Positions 1-9,664 of a stretch of DNA of 64,000 nucleotides are shown here, one piece after another. The DNA comes from an uncultured Roseobacter sp. (GTDB taxonomy: Bacteria > Pseudomonadota > Alphaproteobacteria > Rhodobacterales > Rhodobacteraceae): contig NZ_CANLNE010000002.1 in the NCBI RefSeq assembly GCF_947492555.1, positions 549,501 to 613,500 of the forward strand. Reading direction: 5' to 3'. The position numbers and the translations under genes are program-made. The notes beneath the pieces are model-generated. The model was given only the letters and a program-made list of their open reading frames with translations. It did not search any database and had not been told where the DNA came from. Position 1 is the first letter of the stretch. Each line of letters opens with the position of its first letter.

Positions 1-917
1 GTCAGGCTGCGGTGCGTGAGGCGCAACTGACCGCTCAATTGCAGGCCCGGAATGAAGAGATTGCCACCTTGCTTGCCGTCTTGCAGCGGATCGGGGCGCA
101 GCAGTCCCCGGTTGCGTTTTTGCATCCCGGCGGACCAACGGGCACGGCACGGTCGGGGATGTTGCTGGCCGAGATGACACCTGCGCTGAATGCCCGGGCG
201 AGCAACCTGCGCCGTGATCTGGAAGATCTTCAAATCCTGCGTGCCATGCAGACGGATGCAGCTGGAGAGCTGTTGAAGGGGCTCAACGAAGTTCAATCTG
301 CGCGGACGTCCCTGAATCAGGCAATTGCCGAACGCACCGAGCTTCCCAAAAGGTTCACTCAGGACCCGGTTCGCGAAGCGATCCTCATTGCTTCGGCGGA
401 GACGCTGGAGAGTTTTGCCAGAGGGTTGGCGCGGGTCGCCGTGGATGAAACGCAGGTCGCACCGGTGACATTGGCAGGCAACAAGGGTGATCTGCCCCTG
501 CCGGTTCAGGGCATCGTGCTGCATGGTGCGGGCGAGGCCGATGCCGCAGGAATCTCCCGTCCGGGAATCATTCTGGCCACGCGTCCGGAGGCGATTGTGA
601 CCAGCCCGGTGGCCGCCACGATCCGCTACACCGGGCCGCTGCTCGACCTTGGGCAGGTGGTGATTCTGGAGCCACAGGCCGAGGTGCTTTTTGTGCTTGC
701 CGGTTTGGATGTTGTTTACGGTACCGCCGGAGAGGTCATTGACGCAGGGGCTCCTTTGGGGCTTATGGGCGACGCTGCGGCTGAAAACCGGCGCCAATTG
801 TCAACAGATGGTGATGACACTGGCGCAGAGCGGTCAGAAACGCTCTATATAGAAGTGAGACATCAGAACGCAGCCGAGGACCCGAGCCTCTGGTTCCGAA
901 CCGATAAGGATGGATAG
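1..917 (+). CDS. EnvC-like murein hydrolase activator, 5' end missing
   Basis: The reading frame is open from the left edge (codons begin at base 3), so the true start lies outside the window; the GTG at 12 is only internal. About 304 residues are visible. The first ~120 are helical and rich in Gln, Glu and Arg, as in the coiled coil of EnvC/NlpD-type activators. The last ~150 look like a LytM/M23 domain (Gly-Ile-Val-Leu-His near the domain start, then beta-strands ending in Gly-Leu-Met-Gly-Asp), without a clear HxxxD and HxH zinc set. Such degenerate M23 proteins activate amidases at the septum instead of cutting peptidoglycan. The next gene, a CtpA protease, starts 6 bases after the stop, so they are probably co-transcribed. 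Confidence 0.75.
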   Translation, partial: QAAVREAQLTAQLQARNEEIATLLAVLQRIGAQQSPVAFLHPGGPTGTARSGMLLAEMTPALNARASNLRRDLEDLQILRAMQTDAAGELLKGLNEVQSARTSLNQAIAERTELPKRFTQDPVREAILIASAETLESFARGLARVAVDETQVAPVTLAGNKGDLPLPVQGIVLHGAGEADAAGISRPGIILATRPEAIVTSPVAATIRYTGPLLDLGQVVILEPQAEVLFVLAGLDVVYGTAGEVIDAGAPLGLMGDAAAENRRQLSTDGDDTGAERSETLYIEVRHQNAAEDPSLWFRTDKDG

Positions 918-923
918 AGAAAA

Positions 924-2258
924 ATGAAAAAGTTTGCCATGGCAGCAGTGGGCGGCACGCTCGCAGGCATCATCGCAACGACACAGGTTGTAGGTCCTCT
1001 GTTGGCGCAGGAGACAGCAAAGTCCAGCAACGTGTATGAACAGCTGGATCTCTTTGGAGACATTTTTGAACGCATCCGCGCGCAATATGTCGAAGAGGTC
1101 GAGGCCGGTGAGTTGATTGAAGCCGCAATTGACGGAATGCTGACCTCGCTCGACCCGCACTCCAGCTATCTCTCGCCCGACGATGCGGCGGCGATGCGTG
1201 TGCAGACCCGCGGTGAATTCGGCGGCCTCGGTATCGAGGTTACGCAGGAAGAGGGCTTCGTGAAAGTCGTCTCGCCCATCGACGGGACACCCGCCGACGA
1301 GGCAGGGGTGGAAGCAGGCGATTTCATCACCCACGTCAACGGAGATTCCGTATTGGGCCTGACACTTGATGAGGCTGTCGAGATGATGCGTGGACCCGTT
1401 GGGTCGGAAATTCTGATTACCATTGTGCGGGAAGGCGAAACCGAACCGTTCGATGTCTCAATCATCCGCGACACGATCAAGCTGACGGCGGTACGCACCC
1501 GGACCCAGGGCGATACGGTTGTCTTGCGGGTCACGACCTTCAACGATCAGACCTACACGAACCTCGAAGCAGGACTGAAAGACCAGATCGAAGATGCGGG
1601 CGGGATCGACAAGATCAATGGCATCGTCGTGGATTTACGCAATAACCCCGGCGGCTTGCTGACACAGGCGATCCGGGTGTCGGATGCGTTCCTGAACGAA
1701 GGTGAAATCGTCAGCACGCGCGGTCGCGAACTTCAAGATGGTGATCGCTATAATGCCACCGAAGGCGATCTTGCCGAGGGCAAACCGATTGTGGTGCTGA
1801 TCAACGGCGGCTCGGCCTCGGCTTCGGAAATCGTCGCAGGGGCCTTGCAGGATCATCGCCGCGCAATCGTGGTGGGGACCAAGAGTTTCGGTAAAGGATC
1901 TGTGCAAACTGTCATGCCACTACGGGGCGAAGGTGCGATGCGCCTGACGACTGCGCGCTATTACACGCCGTCTGGTCGCTCGATCCAAGCCCTTGGCGTG
2001 TCACCCGACATCGTTGTCGAGCAGCCGCGCAACAGACCAGAAGCGGAGGAAGACGAGGACACCCCCCGTAGCCTGCGGTCCGAAGCCGACCTGCGCGGCA
2101 GCTTGAACAATGACAGCCTGTCCGAAGACGAGATCAAGCAGATCGAGGCGGATCGTGCAAAAGCCGAAGCCGCTGCGGCCCTGCGGGAAGAGGATTATCA
2201 ACTGGCCTATGCCATCGATATTCTCAAAGGTCTCAACGCGCTGGTGCCCGTAGAGTAA
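924..2258 (+). CDS. ctpA: S41 family carboxy-terminal processing protease
   Basis: This 444-residue periplasmic serine protease has an N-terminal signal/anchor (residues 1-29, ending Leu-Leu-Ala-Gln), a PDZ domain (about 95-170) and an S41 catalytic domain (about 190-370). The nucleophile is probably Ser299 in Ser-Ala-Ser-Ala-Ser-Glu-Ile and the general base Lys324 in Ser-Phe-Gly-Lys-Gly; the 25-residue spacing equals that of Ser430/Lys455 in E. coli Prc. The tail is acidic and charged (about 370-420). Family members trim C-termini of envelope proteins and often control peptidoglycan hydrolases, which fits the EnvC-like gene directly upstream. The ATG follows a weak purine-rich stretch. Confidence 0.92.
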   Translation: MKKFAMAAVGGTLAGIIATTQVVGPLLAQETAKSSNVYEQLDLFGDIFERIRAQYVEEVEAGELIEAAIDGMLTSLDPHSSYLSPDDAAAMRVQTRGEFGGLGIEVTQEEGFVKVVSPIDGTPADEAGVEAGDFITHVNGDSVLGLTLDEAVEMMRGPVGSEILITIVREGETEPFDVSIIRDTIKLTAVRTRTQGDTVVLRVTTFNDQTYTNLEAGLKDQIEDAGGIDKINGIVVDLRNNPGGLLTQAIRVSDAFLNEGEIVSTRGRELQDGDRYNATEGDLAEGKPIVVLINGGSASASEIVAGALQDHRRAIVVGTKSFGKGSVQTVMPLRGEGAMRLTTARYYTPSGRSIQALGVSPDIVVEQPRNRPEAEEDEDTPRSLRSEADLRGSLNNDSLSEDEIKQIEADRAKAEAAAALREEDYQLAYAIDILKGLNALVPVE

Positions 2259-2281
2259 TCTGCGCATCCCAAGGTAATCGG

Positions 2282-2316
2282 AAAACCCCGCCAGTTCGAC
2301 TGGTGGGGTTTTTCTT
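2282..2316 (+). terminator. Intrinsic terminator, probably bidirectional
   Basis: CCCC-G-CCAG (2286-2294), loop TTCGA, CTGG-T-GGGG (2300-2308), then five T on the plus strand; A residues precede the stem, giving a T-tract on the minus strand too. It lies between the convergent ends of ctpA and the 123-residue minus-strand gene and can serve both. Confidence 0.85.
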
Positions 2317-2686
2317 ATGCAGTTTCGATGCAATGCCGCCTGAAAGCGCGTTTGAGCATATCAAGCTCCGCGCGTAACAGGTCGACCTCCGCGCGCAAAT
2401 CATCACCCAAGGCTTCACCGGCAATCAGGGTAAAACTGTTGAGGCGGGCGCCGGTTTCGGTGTCGGTGATCAGAATTGTCTGAATCCCATCGGCGATCGC
2501 TTCCACGGGTACCGGAATTTGCAGCAGCCACCCCCCGGCGTCCTTGGCATCGGTCAGGGTCACGTCCGGCAACGGATTTTCCAGATGCGTCACACTCAGG
2601 ACGGGCGGCGTATCGCCGGAACCGGTGACAAGTCCCTCCCAGATGCCGCTCTGAAGCCTGGTTTTGGTGACGACCAGCTGATTCAT
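2315..2686 (-). CDS. Conserved small protein of unknown function
   Basis: 123 residues from ATG 2686, chosen because AGGAG lies a few bases upstream; the longer frame overlaps the preceding gene. The first ~85 residues look like a beta-rich domain (alternating hydrophobic strands with Gly and Pro turns). The end is an amphipathic helix (Leu-Arg-Ala-Glu-Val-Asp-Leu-Leu-Arg-Ala-Glu-Leu) that could form a coiled coil. There is no signal peptide or membrane segment. It begins 11 bases after the stop of the gene at 2698-3504, so the two form an operon. I do not recognise a named family. Confidence 0.7.
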   Translation of the reverse strand: MNQLVVTKTRLQSGIWEGLVTGSGDTPPVLSVTHLENPLPDVTLTDAKDAGGWLLQIPVPVEAIADGIQTILITDTETGARLNSFTLIAGEALGDDLRAEVDLLRAELDMLKRAFRRHCIETA

Positions 2687-2697
2687 CCATTCCGCTC

Positions 2698-3504
2698 CTA
2701 GACTTGCGCGCGCTGGCGGCGTGAAAAGGTCAGGTCGCGCAGGGTAACCTGATTCATTTCCGGCCCTTCGAAAATGAAATCGACCCACGCTTTCTCAATC
2801 CGCTTTTCGTTCAGATTGCAGTAGGCGAGGTCGAATTCCATTTCGACGTCCTTGCCATCTATATGCAGCTCGCGCACCATCTGTTCGGTATTTGGCCCGT
2901 GGCGTATGTTCAGCCGCACGAAAATTTCGATGGGTTTTTCCATTTCGATGATGCTGCTGACGCGCAGTATGTGGGTACGTTTGAGCCCTTCAACGGCCCC
3001 CTCGGGCAGGTCGACGACCGCCGACAGGAAGGAGCCGTCAAACCGAAAGACGTCAATGCGCAGGCCATAGGGGGCCAGGTCCTCCTGCCGTGTATTTCGG
3101 ACTTGCCGCAGCGTGATCTCGGAGCGACCGCAGTCGTGAAAGAGAGTTACTTCATCGCCAAGCATTGACTTGTTCTGCACAGATGACAGGCCCGGGATCG
3201 GCAGCGGCCCCCGCCAGAGTTCGGGTCGCCATGCCCAATCGGCATTGTGGGGTTTGGGAAAGCTGTTGGATCCGACGACCGGCAGGGCCAGTCTTTCCTC
3301 TGCCGTGTGGATCAATCGATCAAGATGGGTACGCAACAGCCGGGCGCGGGTGCGTTGCTTGCGTAGAATGCTCAGCTTCGCGGTACGCGCTTCACGGGCC
3401 GAAAGCGCCCAGCGTTGCAACGCACGGCGATAGATCGCAGTGTCCCAGAACGTGTCTCCGCCTTTGCCCATGGTTGTGTGGTTGCCCCTGCTGTCTCTGC
3501 CCAT
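2698..3504 (-). CDS. Conserved protein, probably DUF6478 family
   Basis: 268 residues from ATG 3504, or 257 from ATG 3471; neither start has a convincing ribosome site. The N-terminal ~75 residues are very basic and helical (many Arg and Lys), followed by a beta-rich body with Trp-Arg-Pro-Glu-Leu-Trp and many hydrophobic strands. No signal peptide or membrane span. From memory it matches the Rhodobacteraceae family DUF6478, function unknown. It is the first gene of a pair with the 123-residue protein downstream. The basic helix could bind nucleic acid or acidic lipid, but that is a guess. Confidence 0.6.
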   Translation of the reverse strand: MGRDSRGNHTTMGKGGDTFWDTAIYRRALQRWALSAREARTAKLSILRKQRTRARLLRTHLDRLIHTAEERLALPVVGSNSFPKPHNADWAWRPELWRGPLPIPGLSSVQNKSMLGDEVTLFHDCGRSEITLRQVRNTRQEDLAPYGLRIDVFRFDGSFLSAVVDLPEGAVEGLKRTHILRVSSIIEMEKPIEIFVRLNIRHGPNTEQMVRELHIDGKDVEMEFDLAYCNLNEKRIEKAWVDFIFEGPEMNQVTLRDLTFSRRQRAQV

Positions 3505-3635
3505 CCTTATCTAACGAAACGGTTGCGCTTTTATAAACCACGAAATCGGGACAATACGTGGATTTTTTTGCAATTGTTGCATTCTGCGAAGAGTCTTGAC
3601 CCCTGCGCCTCAAATCGGCGCAAGAGTCAGTGGGA

Positions 3636-5399
3636 TCACAGCTCCATGTAGTCGTGGCCTTCTTCCTTGGCGCCGGGGTGCGTTACCGCCCCCAGGTAGG
3701 TCGGGCCGACCAGTTTGGCGTATTTCCACAAAGCGCCGGCCCCGTAGATTGTTGGGCGAGGGCCTGTCCACTGCGCCTTGCGCTCAGCCATTTCATCGTC
3801 GGAAACGTCCACCGAAATGGTGCCTTCGGTGGCGTTCAGCGTGATCATGTCGCCATCTTTCAGCAGGGCAATAGGGCCGCCATGGGCCGCTTCGGGCCCC
3901 ACGTGGCCTACGCAGAACCCGCGTGTCGCGCCTGAAAAACGCCCGTCGGTGATCAGCGCCACCTTCTTGCCCATGCCCTGACCGGAGAGGGCTGCGGTGG
4001 TCGCCAGCATTTCACGCATACCGGGGCCACCGGACGGGCCTTCGTTGCGGATCACGAAGACGTCGCCTTCCTCATAGGTGCGCTTCTGCACGGCCTCGAA
4101 GGCATCCTGTTCGCATTCAAAGACGCGCGCCGGGCCGGTGAACAGCAGGTGCTGCGGTTCCATACCCGCGATTTTCACGATGGCGCCTTCCGGGGCGAGG
4201 TTGCCCTTGAGACCCACGACACCGCCGGTTTTCGACAGCGGCGTTTCGACCGGGTAGATCACGCGGCCATCGGCCTCCAGCGAGACCTTGTCGATTTCCT
4301 CGCCGATGGAATAGCCGGTGGCGGTGATGCAATCCTCGTGGATCAGTCCTGCCTTGCGCAGCTCTTTCATCACGACCGGCACACCGCCTGCCTCATAGAG
4401 ATCCTTGGCCACGTATTGGCCGCCGGGTTTCAGATCGACGAAATAGGGCGTGTCGCGGAAAATCTCGCAGACGTCTTCGAGGAAGAAGTCGATCCCGGCC
4501 TCATGGGCCATCGCGGGCAGGTGCAGCCCTGCGTTGGTCGAGCCGCCCGTGCAGGCGACGATGCGCGCGGCGTTTTCCAACGACTTGCGGGTCACGATAT
4601 CCCGTGCGCGGATGTTCTTTTCGATCAGGTTCATGACCGCTGCACCGGAGGCTTCGGCATAGGCGTCGCGGCTTTCATAGGGCGCGGGGGCCCCGGCGGA
4701 GTTTGGCAGCGCAAGGCCAATGGCCTCTGACACGCAGGCCATCGTATTGGCGGTGAACTGGCCGCCACAGGCCCCGGCCGAGGGGCAGGCTACGCGTTCC
4801 AGGACTTCAAGCTCGGCCTCCGTCAGGCTGCCACTTTGCTGGCGGCCCACCGCTTCGAACATGTCCTGTACGGTCAGGTCGCGGTTGGCAAAGTCTTCGG
4901 GAATTGCAGCGCCGGTCGGCGCGCGGCCCGGCAGGATCGACCCGCCATAGAGAAAAACCGACGGCACGTTCAGACGGATCATCGCCATCATCATGCCGGG
5001 TAGGGATTTGTCACAGCCCGCCAGTCCGACAATGGCGTCATAGCAGTGGCCCCGCATCGTCAGCTCCACCGTGTCGGCAATCGCCTCGCGTGACGCGAGC
5101 GACGAGCGCATGCCCTCATGCCCCATGGCGATGCCGTCAGTCACGGTGATTGTGGTGAATTCGCGCGGGGTGCCATATTCGCGTTTCACGCCCATTTTCA
5201 CCGCTTGCGCCTGACGGTTCAGCGCGATGTTGCAGGGCGCGGCCTCGTTCCAGCAAGTCGCCACGCCAACCAAAGGCTGGTGAATTTCGGCGTCCGTCAT
5301 GCCCATCGCGTAGTAGTAGGACCGGTGCGGTGCGCGCGCGGGTCCTTCGGTCACGTGGCGGCTGGGCAGTCTTGATTTGTCAAAACGCTGGCTGGTCAT
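3636..5399 (-). CDS. ilvD: Dihydroxy-acid dehydratase
   Basis: Converts 2,3-dihydroxy-isovalerate (and the methylvalerate) to the 2-keto acid in valine and isoleucine synthesis. The 587-residue protein starts at ATG 5399, where GGGGAG sits about 7 bases upstream; a longer frame to 5441 lacks such a site. Iron-sulfur cysteines are visible in Ala-Thr-Cys-Trp-Asn-Glu, Gly-Cys-Asp-Lys-Ser-Leu-Pro-Gly and [16 protein letters not shown]. The C-terminal domain carries the usual [11 protein letters not shown]. Single gene, divergent from the ABC-like gene. Confidence 0.96.
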   Translation of the reverse strand: MTSQRFDKSRLPSRHVTEGPARAPHRSYYYAMGMTDAEIHQPLVGVATCWNEAAPCNIALNRQAQAVKMGVKREYGTPREFTTITVTDGIAMGHEGMRSSLASREAIADTVELTMRGHCYDAIVGLAGCDKSLPGMMMAMIRLNVPSVFLYGGSILPGRAPTGAAIPEDFANRDLTVQDMFEAVGRQQSGSLTEAELEVLERVACPSAGACGGQFTANTMACVSEAIGLALPNSAGAPAPYESRDAYAEASGAAVMNLIEKNIRARDIVTRKSLENAARIVACTGGSTNAGLHLPAMAHEAGIDFFLEDVCEIFRDTPYFVDLKPGGQYVAKDLYEAGGVPVVMKELRKAGLIHEDCITATGYSIGEEIDKVSLEADGRVIYPVETPLSKTGGVVGLKGNLAPEGAIVKIAGMEPQHLLFTGPARVFECEQDAFEAVQKRTYEEGDVFVIRNEGPSGGPGMREMLATTAALSGQGMGKKVALITDGRFSGATRGFCVGHVGPEAAHGGPIALLKDGDMITLNATEGTISVDVSDDEMAERKAQWTGPRPTIYGAGALWKYAKLVGPTYLGAVTHPGAKEEGHDYMEL

Positions 5400-5606
5400 G
5401 GGCTGTCTCCCCTTCAAAAAACTCCCGTCCCGAATAGCCAACAGCCCCTAGGCCTGCAAGGCACAAGCGTTCAGATATGCACAAGCCTTGATCATCCCAG
5501 CGCTTGTATTGGCAAAACCGGAGCCCTAAGTTGCATGAACAGCGACGTTTTTGCGCTCGGCCACCCGTGGTGGATACGCCGCCAGCCCAATACCGAAAGC
5601 CATTGC

Positions 5607-8600
5607 ATGGAATCTTCACTCTTTGCGTTCATTTGGAAGTTTTCCAAACGGGAGCAGCTCTTTTTGCTGTTCTTTACGCTTTTTACCTTCCCCTTTCTCT
5701 ACGCCACGCTGGAATTGCCCAAGCGGATCATTAACGATGCCATCGGCGCGGCCAGTGACACGGTCACGGTGCTCGGGACGACCATGACCCAGACACAGTT
5801 CCTGATGGCGCTGTGTTTTGCCTATCTCGGTGCGGTGCTGGTGCACGGGCTGCTGAAAATGCGGCTGAACACGATGAAGGGCGTGCTGGCGGAACGCATG
5901 TTGCGGCGGTTCCGTTACAAGTTGATCAACCGGATGATGCGGTTCCCACGCGCCTATTTCCGCAAGACTTCGCAAGGCGAACTGGTCTCGATGGTCACGT
6001 CAGAGGCCGAGCCGATGGGCGGTTTGATGGGGGATGCCGTGGCGCAGCCGGTCTTCCAGGCCGGGCAGATGCTGATCATCGTGATCTTCCTCTTTGCACA
6101 AAGCGTGTGGTTCGGGTTGGCCGGTGTGGCGCTGATCCCGCTGCAGGCCTGGCTCATCCCGATGCTGCAGCGCCAGATCAACCAGCTGAACAAGAAGCGC
6201 ATTGTCGAGGTGCGCAGCTTCTCCTCGGAGATCGGCGAGACAGCGGCGGGCATCGGTGATCTGCGCACGAATGGCGGGCTGCGCTACCGTCTGGCGACCT
6301 TCACGGAACGGCTGGGGCGGCTTTTCGAGATCCGCTTCCAGATCTACCAGAAAAAATTCTTCATGAAGTTTCTCAACAACTTCATCACGCAGCTGACGCC
6401 GTTCTTCTTCTATTCCGCCGGGGGTTATCTGGCGATCCGCGGGGATATCACCGTGGGCGCGCTGGTCGCGGCACTGGCGGCCTACAAGGACCTGTCCAGC
6501 CCGTGGAAAGAGCTGCTGACCTATTACAATCAGGTGCAGGACATGTCGCTGCGCTGGGAAATCGTGACGGAGCGTTTTGCGCCCAAGGATATGATCGACG
6601 AGTCGCTCTTTGAAGGCGAGCCCAAAGACGTGCCCCGGCTTGACGGCGTGATTTCGGTCAAGAACGTGACCGTGCGCAATTCCGATGGCAACGCGGTTCT
6701 CGAAAACATCGATCTCGAAATTCCGGCGGGTGCGCGCGTCGCTATCCAGTCGACCAGCCAGGTTGAACGGACGGCCTTGGCAGAGGTGCTGACCCGCGAG
6801 ATCATGCCAACCCGTGGCAGTGTGACAGTGGCGGGTCATGAGCTGTCACAACTGCATCAGGCGGTTATTTCGGCCCGTATCGGATATGCGCATTCACGTC
6901 CCTATCTCTTTGACGGCTCGCTGGCCGACAATCTGTTGATGCCGCTGCGGTCCAGCCCGAAAACCGTCCTGTGGGACCCGGACCGTAAGGACAAGACGGG
7001 CATTGAGGCAAAGCGGTCTGGCAACAGTCTCGACAGCACCAAGGCCGACTGGCTCGACCCCGGCCTTGCCGGTCTCAACAGTGCCGAAGAAATCCGCGGC
7101 TGGTGGTTCCAGCTGGTCGAGGCCATGGGCGTTGACGAGTTTATGTTCCGCCGCATGCTGAATTCGCGCATGGATCCCGAATTACACACGCAATTGGCGG
7201 CCTCCATCGTGGCAATGCGCGAAGAGGTCTATCAGAAACTCGTGGAACGCGGTCTCGACGGCTTTGTGAACCGGTTCCACCCGGAGGAATTCAACCCATC
7301 CATCCCGTTGGGTGGCAACCTGATGTTTGCCTCGCCCAAACGCGATATCTCGCAGCAGGGCCTTGCCGCGGAGCGGGATTTTCTGGCGCTGATCACTGAA
7401 CTGGGCCTTGCGGAACAAGGGATCGCGATCTCGCAAACGCTGATCGAGACCTTGCACCAGACTTTTGGCATGGATGGCACCAGCCACCCGCTCTTTACCG
7501 CTTTGGGTATCGACGAAGAGCTTTACGAGCGGATGGTCGATATCGCGACGCGGCGGCAGGAAAAGGGCGACCAGGCGCTGACCGAAGAAGAATTTGCCCT
7601 GCTTCTGACCGTGCCTTTTGCCTTTACGGCGGAACAGATCGGGCCGGGCTTTCCGGAAAGCTTCAAACAGGAGATCCTCGAAATCCGTCGCAACAAGAGC
7701 GACGAGATGCGGGAGCGCACACGCGGTCTTTTTGTGCCGGTTGCCCCGGAGAACTATCTGCCCCGGCTGACGCTGCTGGAGAACGCGCTTTACGGTCGGA
7801 TTTCCGCGATTGCCGGTGTGCAGGGCGAGCTGATCGAGGATCTGGTGGCCGAAGTGCTGTCGGAACATGGCCTGAAACGGTCCGTGGCCGAGACGATTCT
7901 GGATATCAAAACGGGGTTGGGCGGGACTAATCTTGCCAGTATTTTCCAGGAGCGCGCCGCCTTCAGTCGGGCCGGGATCAAACGCCCGGATATCCTGATC
8001 CTAGACACGGTGCTGGCCAGCCATGATGCCGAAAGCCGCAAGCGCACCCGCGCCAAGCTGCAGGATCTCCTGCCCAACACCACGATGATCTTTCTGGAGG
8101 ACAAATTCGAGAACCCGACGGCCTATGACATGTTCGTCGAACTCAAGAATGGTCGGATCGACGGGGTGGAGCACACCGACTCGAATGACAACGAAGACAG
8201 CGGATCGGACGATTTGCGCCGCAAGATACGGGTGATTTCGCGCACCGACCTCTTTGGCAAACTGGATTCGCGCAGCCAGCGGCTGCTGGCGTTCTCCGCC
8301 CAGTGGTACAAGGCCAAGAAGGGCCAGCGCATCTTTGGCATGGGCGAGCGGCCTGATGCGGCCTACCTTTGCCTCTCAGGCAATGCGATGATGGGGTACC
8401 GCGACGACGATGACAACTGGCACGATGTGACCGCCGTTGGTCCGGGCCGGCTGATCGGGGACCTTGCGGTCATTCTGGACGAGCCGCGCCAGCTTGACCT
8501 GGTTGCGCATGAAGACACGAAATTCCTGCGCATCGGTGCGGAGGAATTCCGGTCTGTGATCGAGACGGACCCGAATGTGCTGATGATCCTGTTGCGCACG

Positions 8601-8696
8601 GTTGCCGGACACCTGACCGGGGCGGCGGAACTGCTGCGTGAAGCGCGGGTGGAGATCCCGCAGGACACGCCCGAAGACGCGAAAACCGACGCCTAG
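5607..8696 (+). CDS. ABC-exporter-like protein with degenerate ATPase and C-terminal cNMP-binding domain
   Basis: 1029 residues from ATG 5607; an in-frame ATG at 5535 gives 1053 and cannot be excluded. Residues ~10-310 form an ABC-exporter membrane domain with about six helices. A nucleotide-binding-domain fold follows (from ~350), but the motifs are lost: the Walker A position reads Gln-Ser-Thr-Ser-Gln-Val-Glu-Arg-Thr (381-389) with Arg in place of Lys; the Q-loop Gln is missing; the signature reads Gly-Gly-Thr-Asn-Leu; Walker B Asp800 remains but the catalytic Glu is Thr801; no H-loop His is seen. About 270 extra helical residues (~442-710) split the domain. The C-terminal ~150 residues resemble a Crp-type cyclic-nucleotide domain (Gly-Asp-Leu-Ala ... 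Pro-Arg-Gln-Leu). Probably a non-hydrolysing relative with a scaffold or sensing role in the inner membrane. Confidence 0.8.
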   Translation: MESSLFAFIWKFSKREQLFLLFFTLFTFPFLYATLELPKRIINDAIGAASDTVTVLGTTMTQTQFLMALCFAYLGAVLVHGLLKMRLNTMKGVLAERMLRRFRYKLINRMMRFPRAYFRKTSQGELVSMVTSEAEPMGGLMGDAVAQPVFQAGQMLIIVIFLFAQSVWFGLAGVALIPLQAWLIPMLQRQINQLNKKRIVEVRSFSSEIGETAAGIGDLRTNGGLRYRLATFTERLGRLFEIRFQIYQKKFFMKFLNNFITQLTPFFFYSAGGYLAIRGDITVGALVAALAAYKDLSSPWKELLTYYNQVQDMSLRWEIVTERFAPKDMIDESLFEGEPKDVPRLDGVISVKNVTVRNSDGNAVLENIDLEIPAGARVAIQSTSQVERTALAEVLTREIMPTRGSVTVAGHELSQLHQAVISARIGYAHSRPYLFDGSLADNLLMPLRSSPKTVLWDPDRKDKTGIEAKRSGNSLDSTKADWLDPGLAGLNSAEEIRGWWFQLVEAMGVDEFMFRRMLNSRMDPELHTQLAASIVAMREEVYQKLVERGLDGFVNRFHPEEFNPSIPLGGNLMFASPKRDISQQGLAAERDFLALITELGLAEQGIAISQTLIETLHQTFGMDGTSHPLFTALGIDEELYERMVDIATRRQEKGDQALTEEEFALLLTVPFAFTAEQIGPGFPESFKQEILEIRRNKSDEMRERTRGLFVPVAPENYLPRLTLLENALYGRISAIAGVQGELIEDLVAEVLSEHGLKRSVAETILDIKTGLGGTNLASIFQERAAFSRAGIKRPDILILDTVLASHDAESRKRTRAKLQDLLPNTTMIFLEDKFENPTAYDMFVELKNGRIDGVEHTDSNDNEDSGSDDLRRKIRVISRTDLFGKLDSRSQRLLAFSAQWYKAKKGQRIFGMGERPDAAYLCLSGNAMMGYRDDDDNWHDVTAVGPGRLIGDLAVILDEPRQLDLVAHEDTKFLRIGAEEFRSVIETDPNVLMILLRTVAGHLTGAAELLREARVEIPQDTPEDAKTDA

Positions 8697-8708
8697 GGAG
8701 TGCGAAAC

Positions 8709-9608
8709 ATGTTCTGGCGTAGGGCCTATACGGCACATGAAGCCCTGATTGCGCCCGCGCGCGACACAGCGCAGATCTGGCGGTTGGTGATGGGGCTGAT
8801 CATCGCATCCGGCGTGTATCTGATCTGCAATCAGACGATGTTCCAAACCCTCTTTACCTGGCAGGGCAAGGACGCAGGCGCCTTTGCGGAACGGCTCAAC
8901 AGCGGCTCCACACCGTTCACCATGTATCTGCTGCTCCTCAGCTTCGGGTTCATGATCCTCGGCGTCGCCGTGGCCCTGCGGGTTGTACACAAACGCGGAT
9001 TTGGCGGCACTTTGGGCAACTTTCGTTTGTGCATGACGCAGATGCGCGATGTGCTGATCGTGCTTGTCCTGCTCAACGCGGTGATCTGGATCCTGCCGCC
9101 CTGGGACATGGGCGCGCCGCTGGTGCCCAACCTGGGGTGGGGGCTCTGGCTGCTGCTGTTGCCGATGTCCCTGCTCGCGGTGCTGGTGCAGGTCAGCGCC
9201 GAGGAGGTGCTCTTTCGTGGCTACATTCAGCAACAACTGGCCGCGCGGTTCCGCTCCCCGCTGATCTGGATGGTACTGCCCGCCATCCTGTTTGGTTTCG
9301 GGCACTACCTGCCGGATACCGCCGGGCCAAACGCCCAGACCATCGCCGTCTGGGCGATGATCTTTGGTTTGCTGATGGCCGACCTGACCGCGCGTGCCGG
9401 GACGCTTGGACCCGCCATTGCCGTACACTTCGTGAACAATGTTGCCGCGATCCTGATCATCTCTCTGCCCGATGACCTGTCGGGTCTGGCGCTCTACCTC
9501 AGCCCGTTCTCGCTGGCCGATACAGAGGCGGTGCGGGCCTGGTTACCGGTTGATTTCGGCTTCATGTTTGTCAGCTGGCTGGCGGCACGTCTGGCCATCC
9601 GCCGTTGA
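8709..9608 (+). CDS. CPBP family intramembrane metalloprotease
   Basis: 299 residues from ATG 8709, preceded by GGGAG at 8 bases; the upstream in-frame GTG (8700) lacks room for a site. About eight hydrophobic helices. The CPBP/Rce1 motifs are present: Glu-Glu-Val-Leu-Phe-Arg (EExxxR), Phe-Gly-Phe-Gly-His (FxxxH) and His-Phe-Val-Asn-Asn near the C-terminus. It starts 12 bases after the ABC-like gene, so the two are likely one operon; the protease may process that membrane protein or a shared partner, which is inference. Confidence 0.88.
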   Translation: MFWRRAYTAHEALIAPARDTAQIWRLVMGLIIASGVYLICNQTMFQTLFTWQGKDAGAFAERLNSGSTPFTMYLLLLSFGFMILGVAVALRVVHKRGFGGTLGNFRLCMTQMRDVLIVLVLLNAVIWILPPWDMGAPLVPNLGWGLWLLLLPMSLLAVLVQVSAEEVLFRGYIQQQLAARFRSPLIWMVLPAILFGFGHYLPDTAGPNAQTIAVWAMIFGLLMADLTARAGTLGPAIAVHFVNNVAAILIISLPDDLSGLALYLSPFSLADTEAVRAWLPVDFGFMFVSWLAARLAIRR

Positions 9609-9664
9609 TTGCACTTTTCGCGGGACAGGATTAACTAGGGTCAAGGGACGCCAAAGGAACCGCC

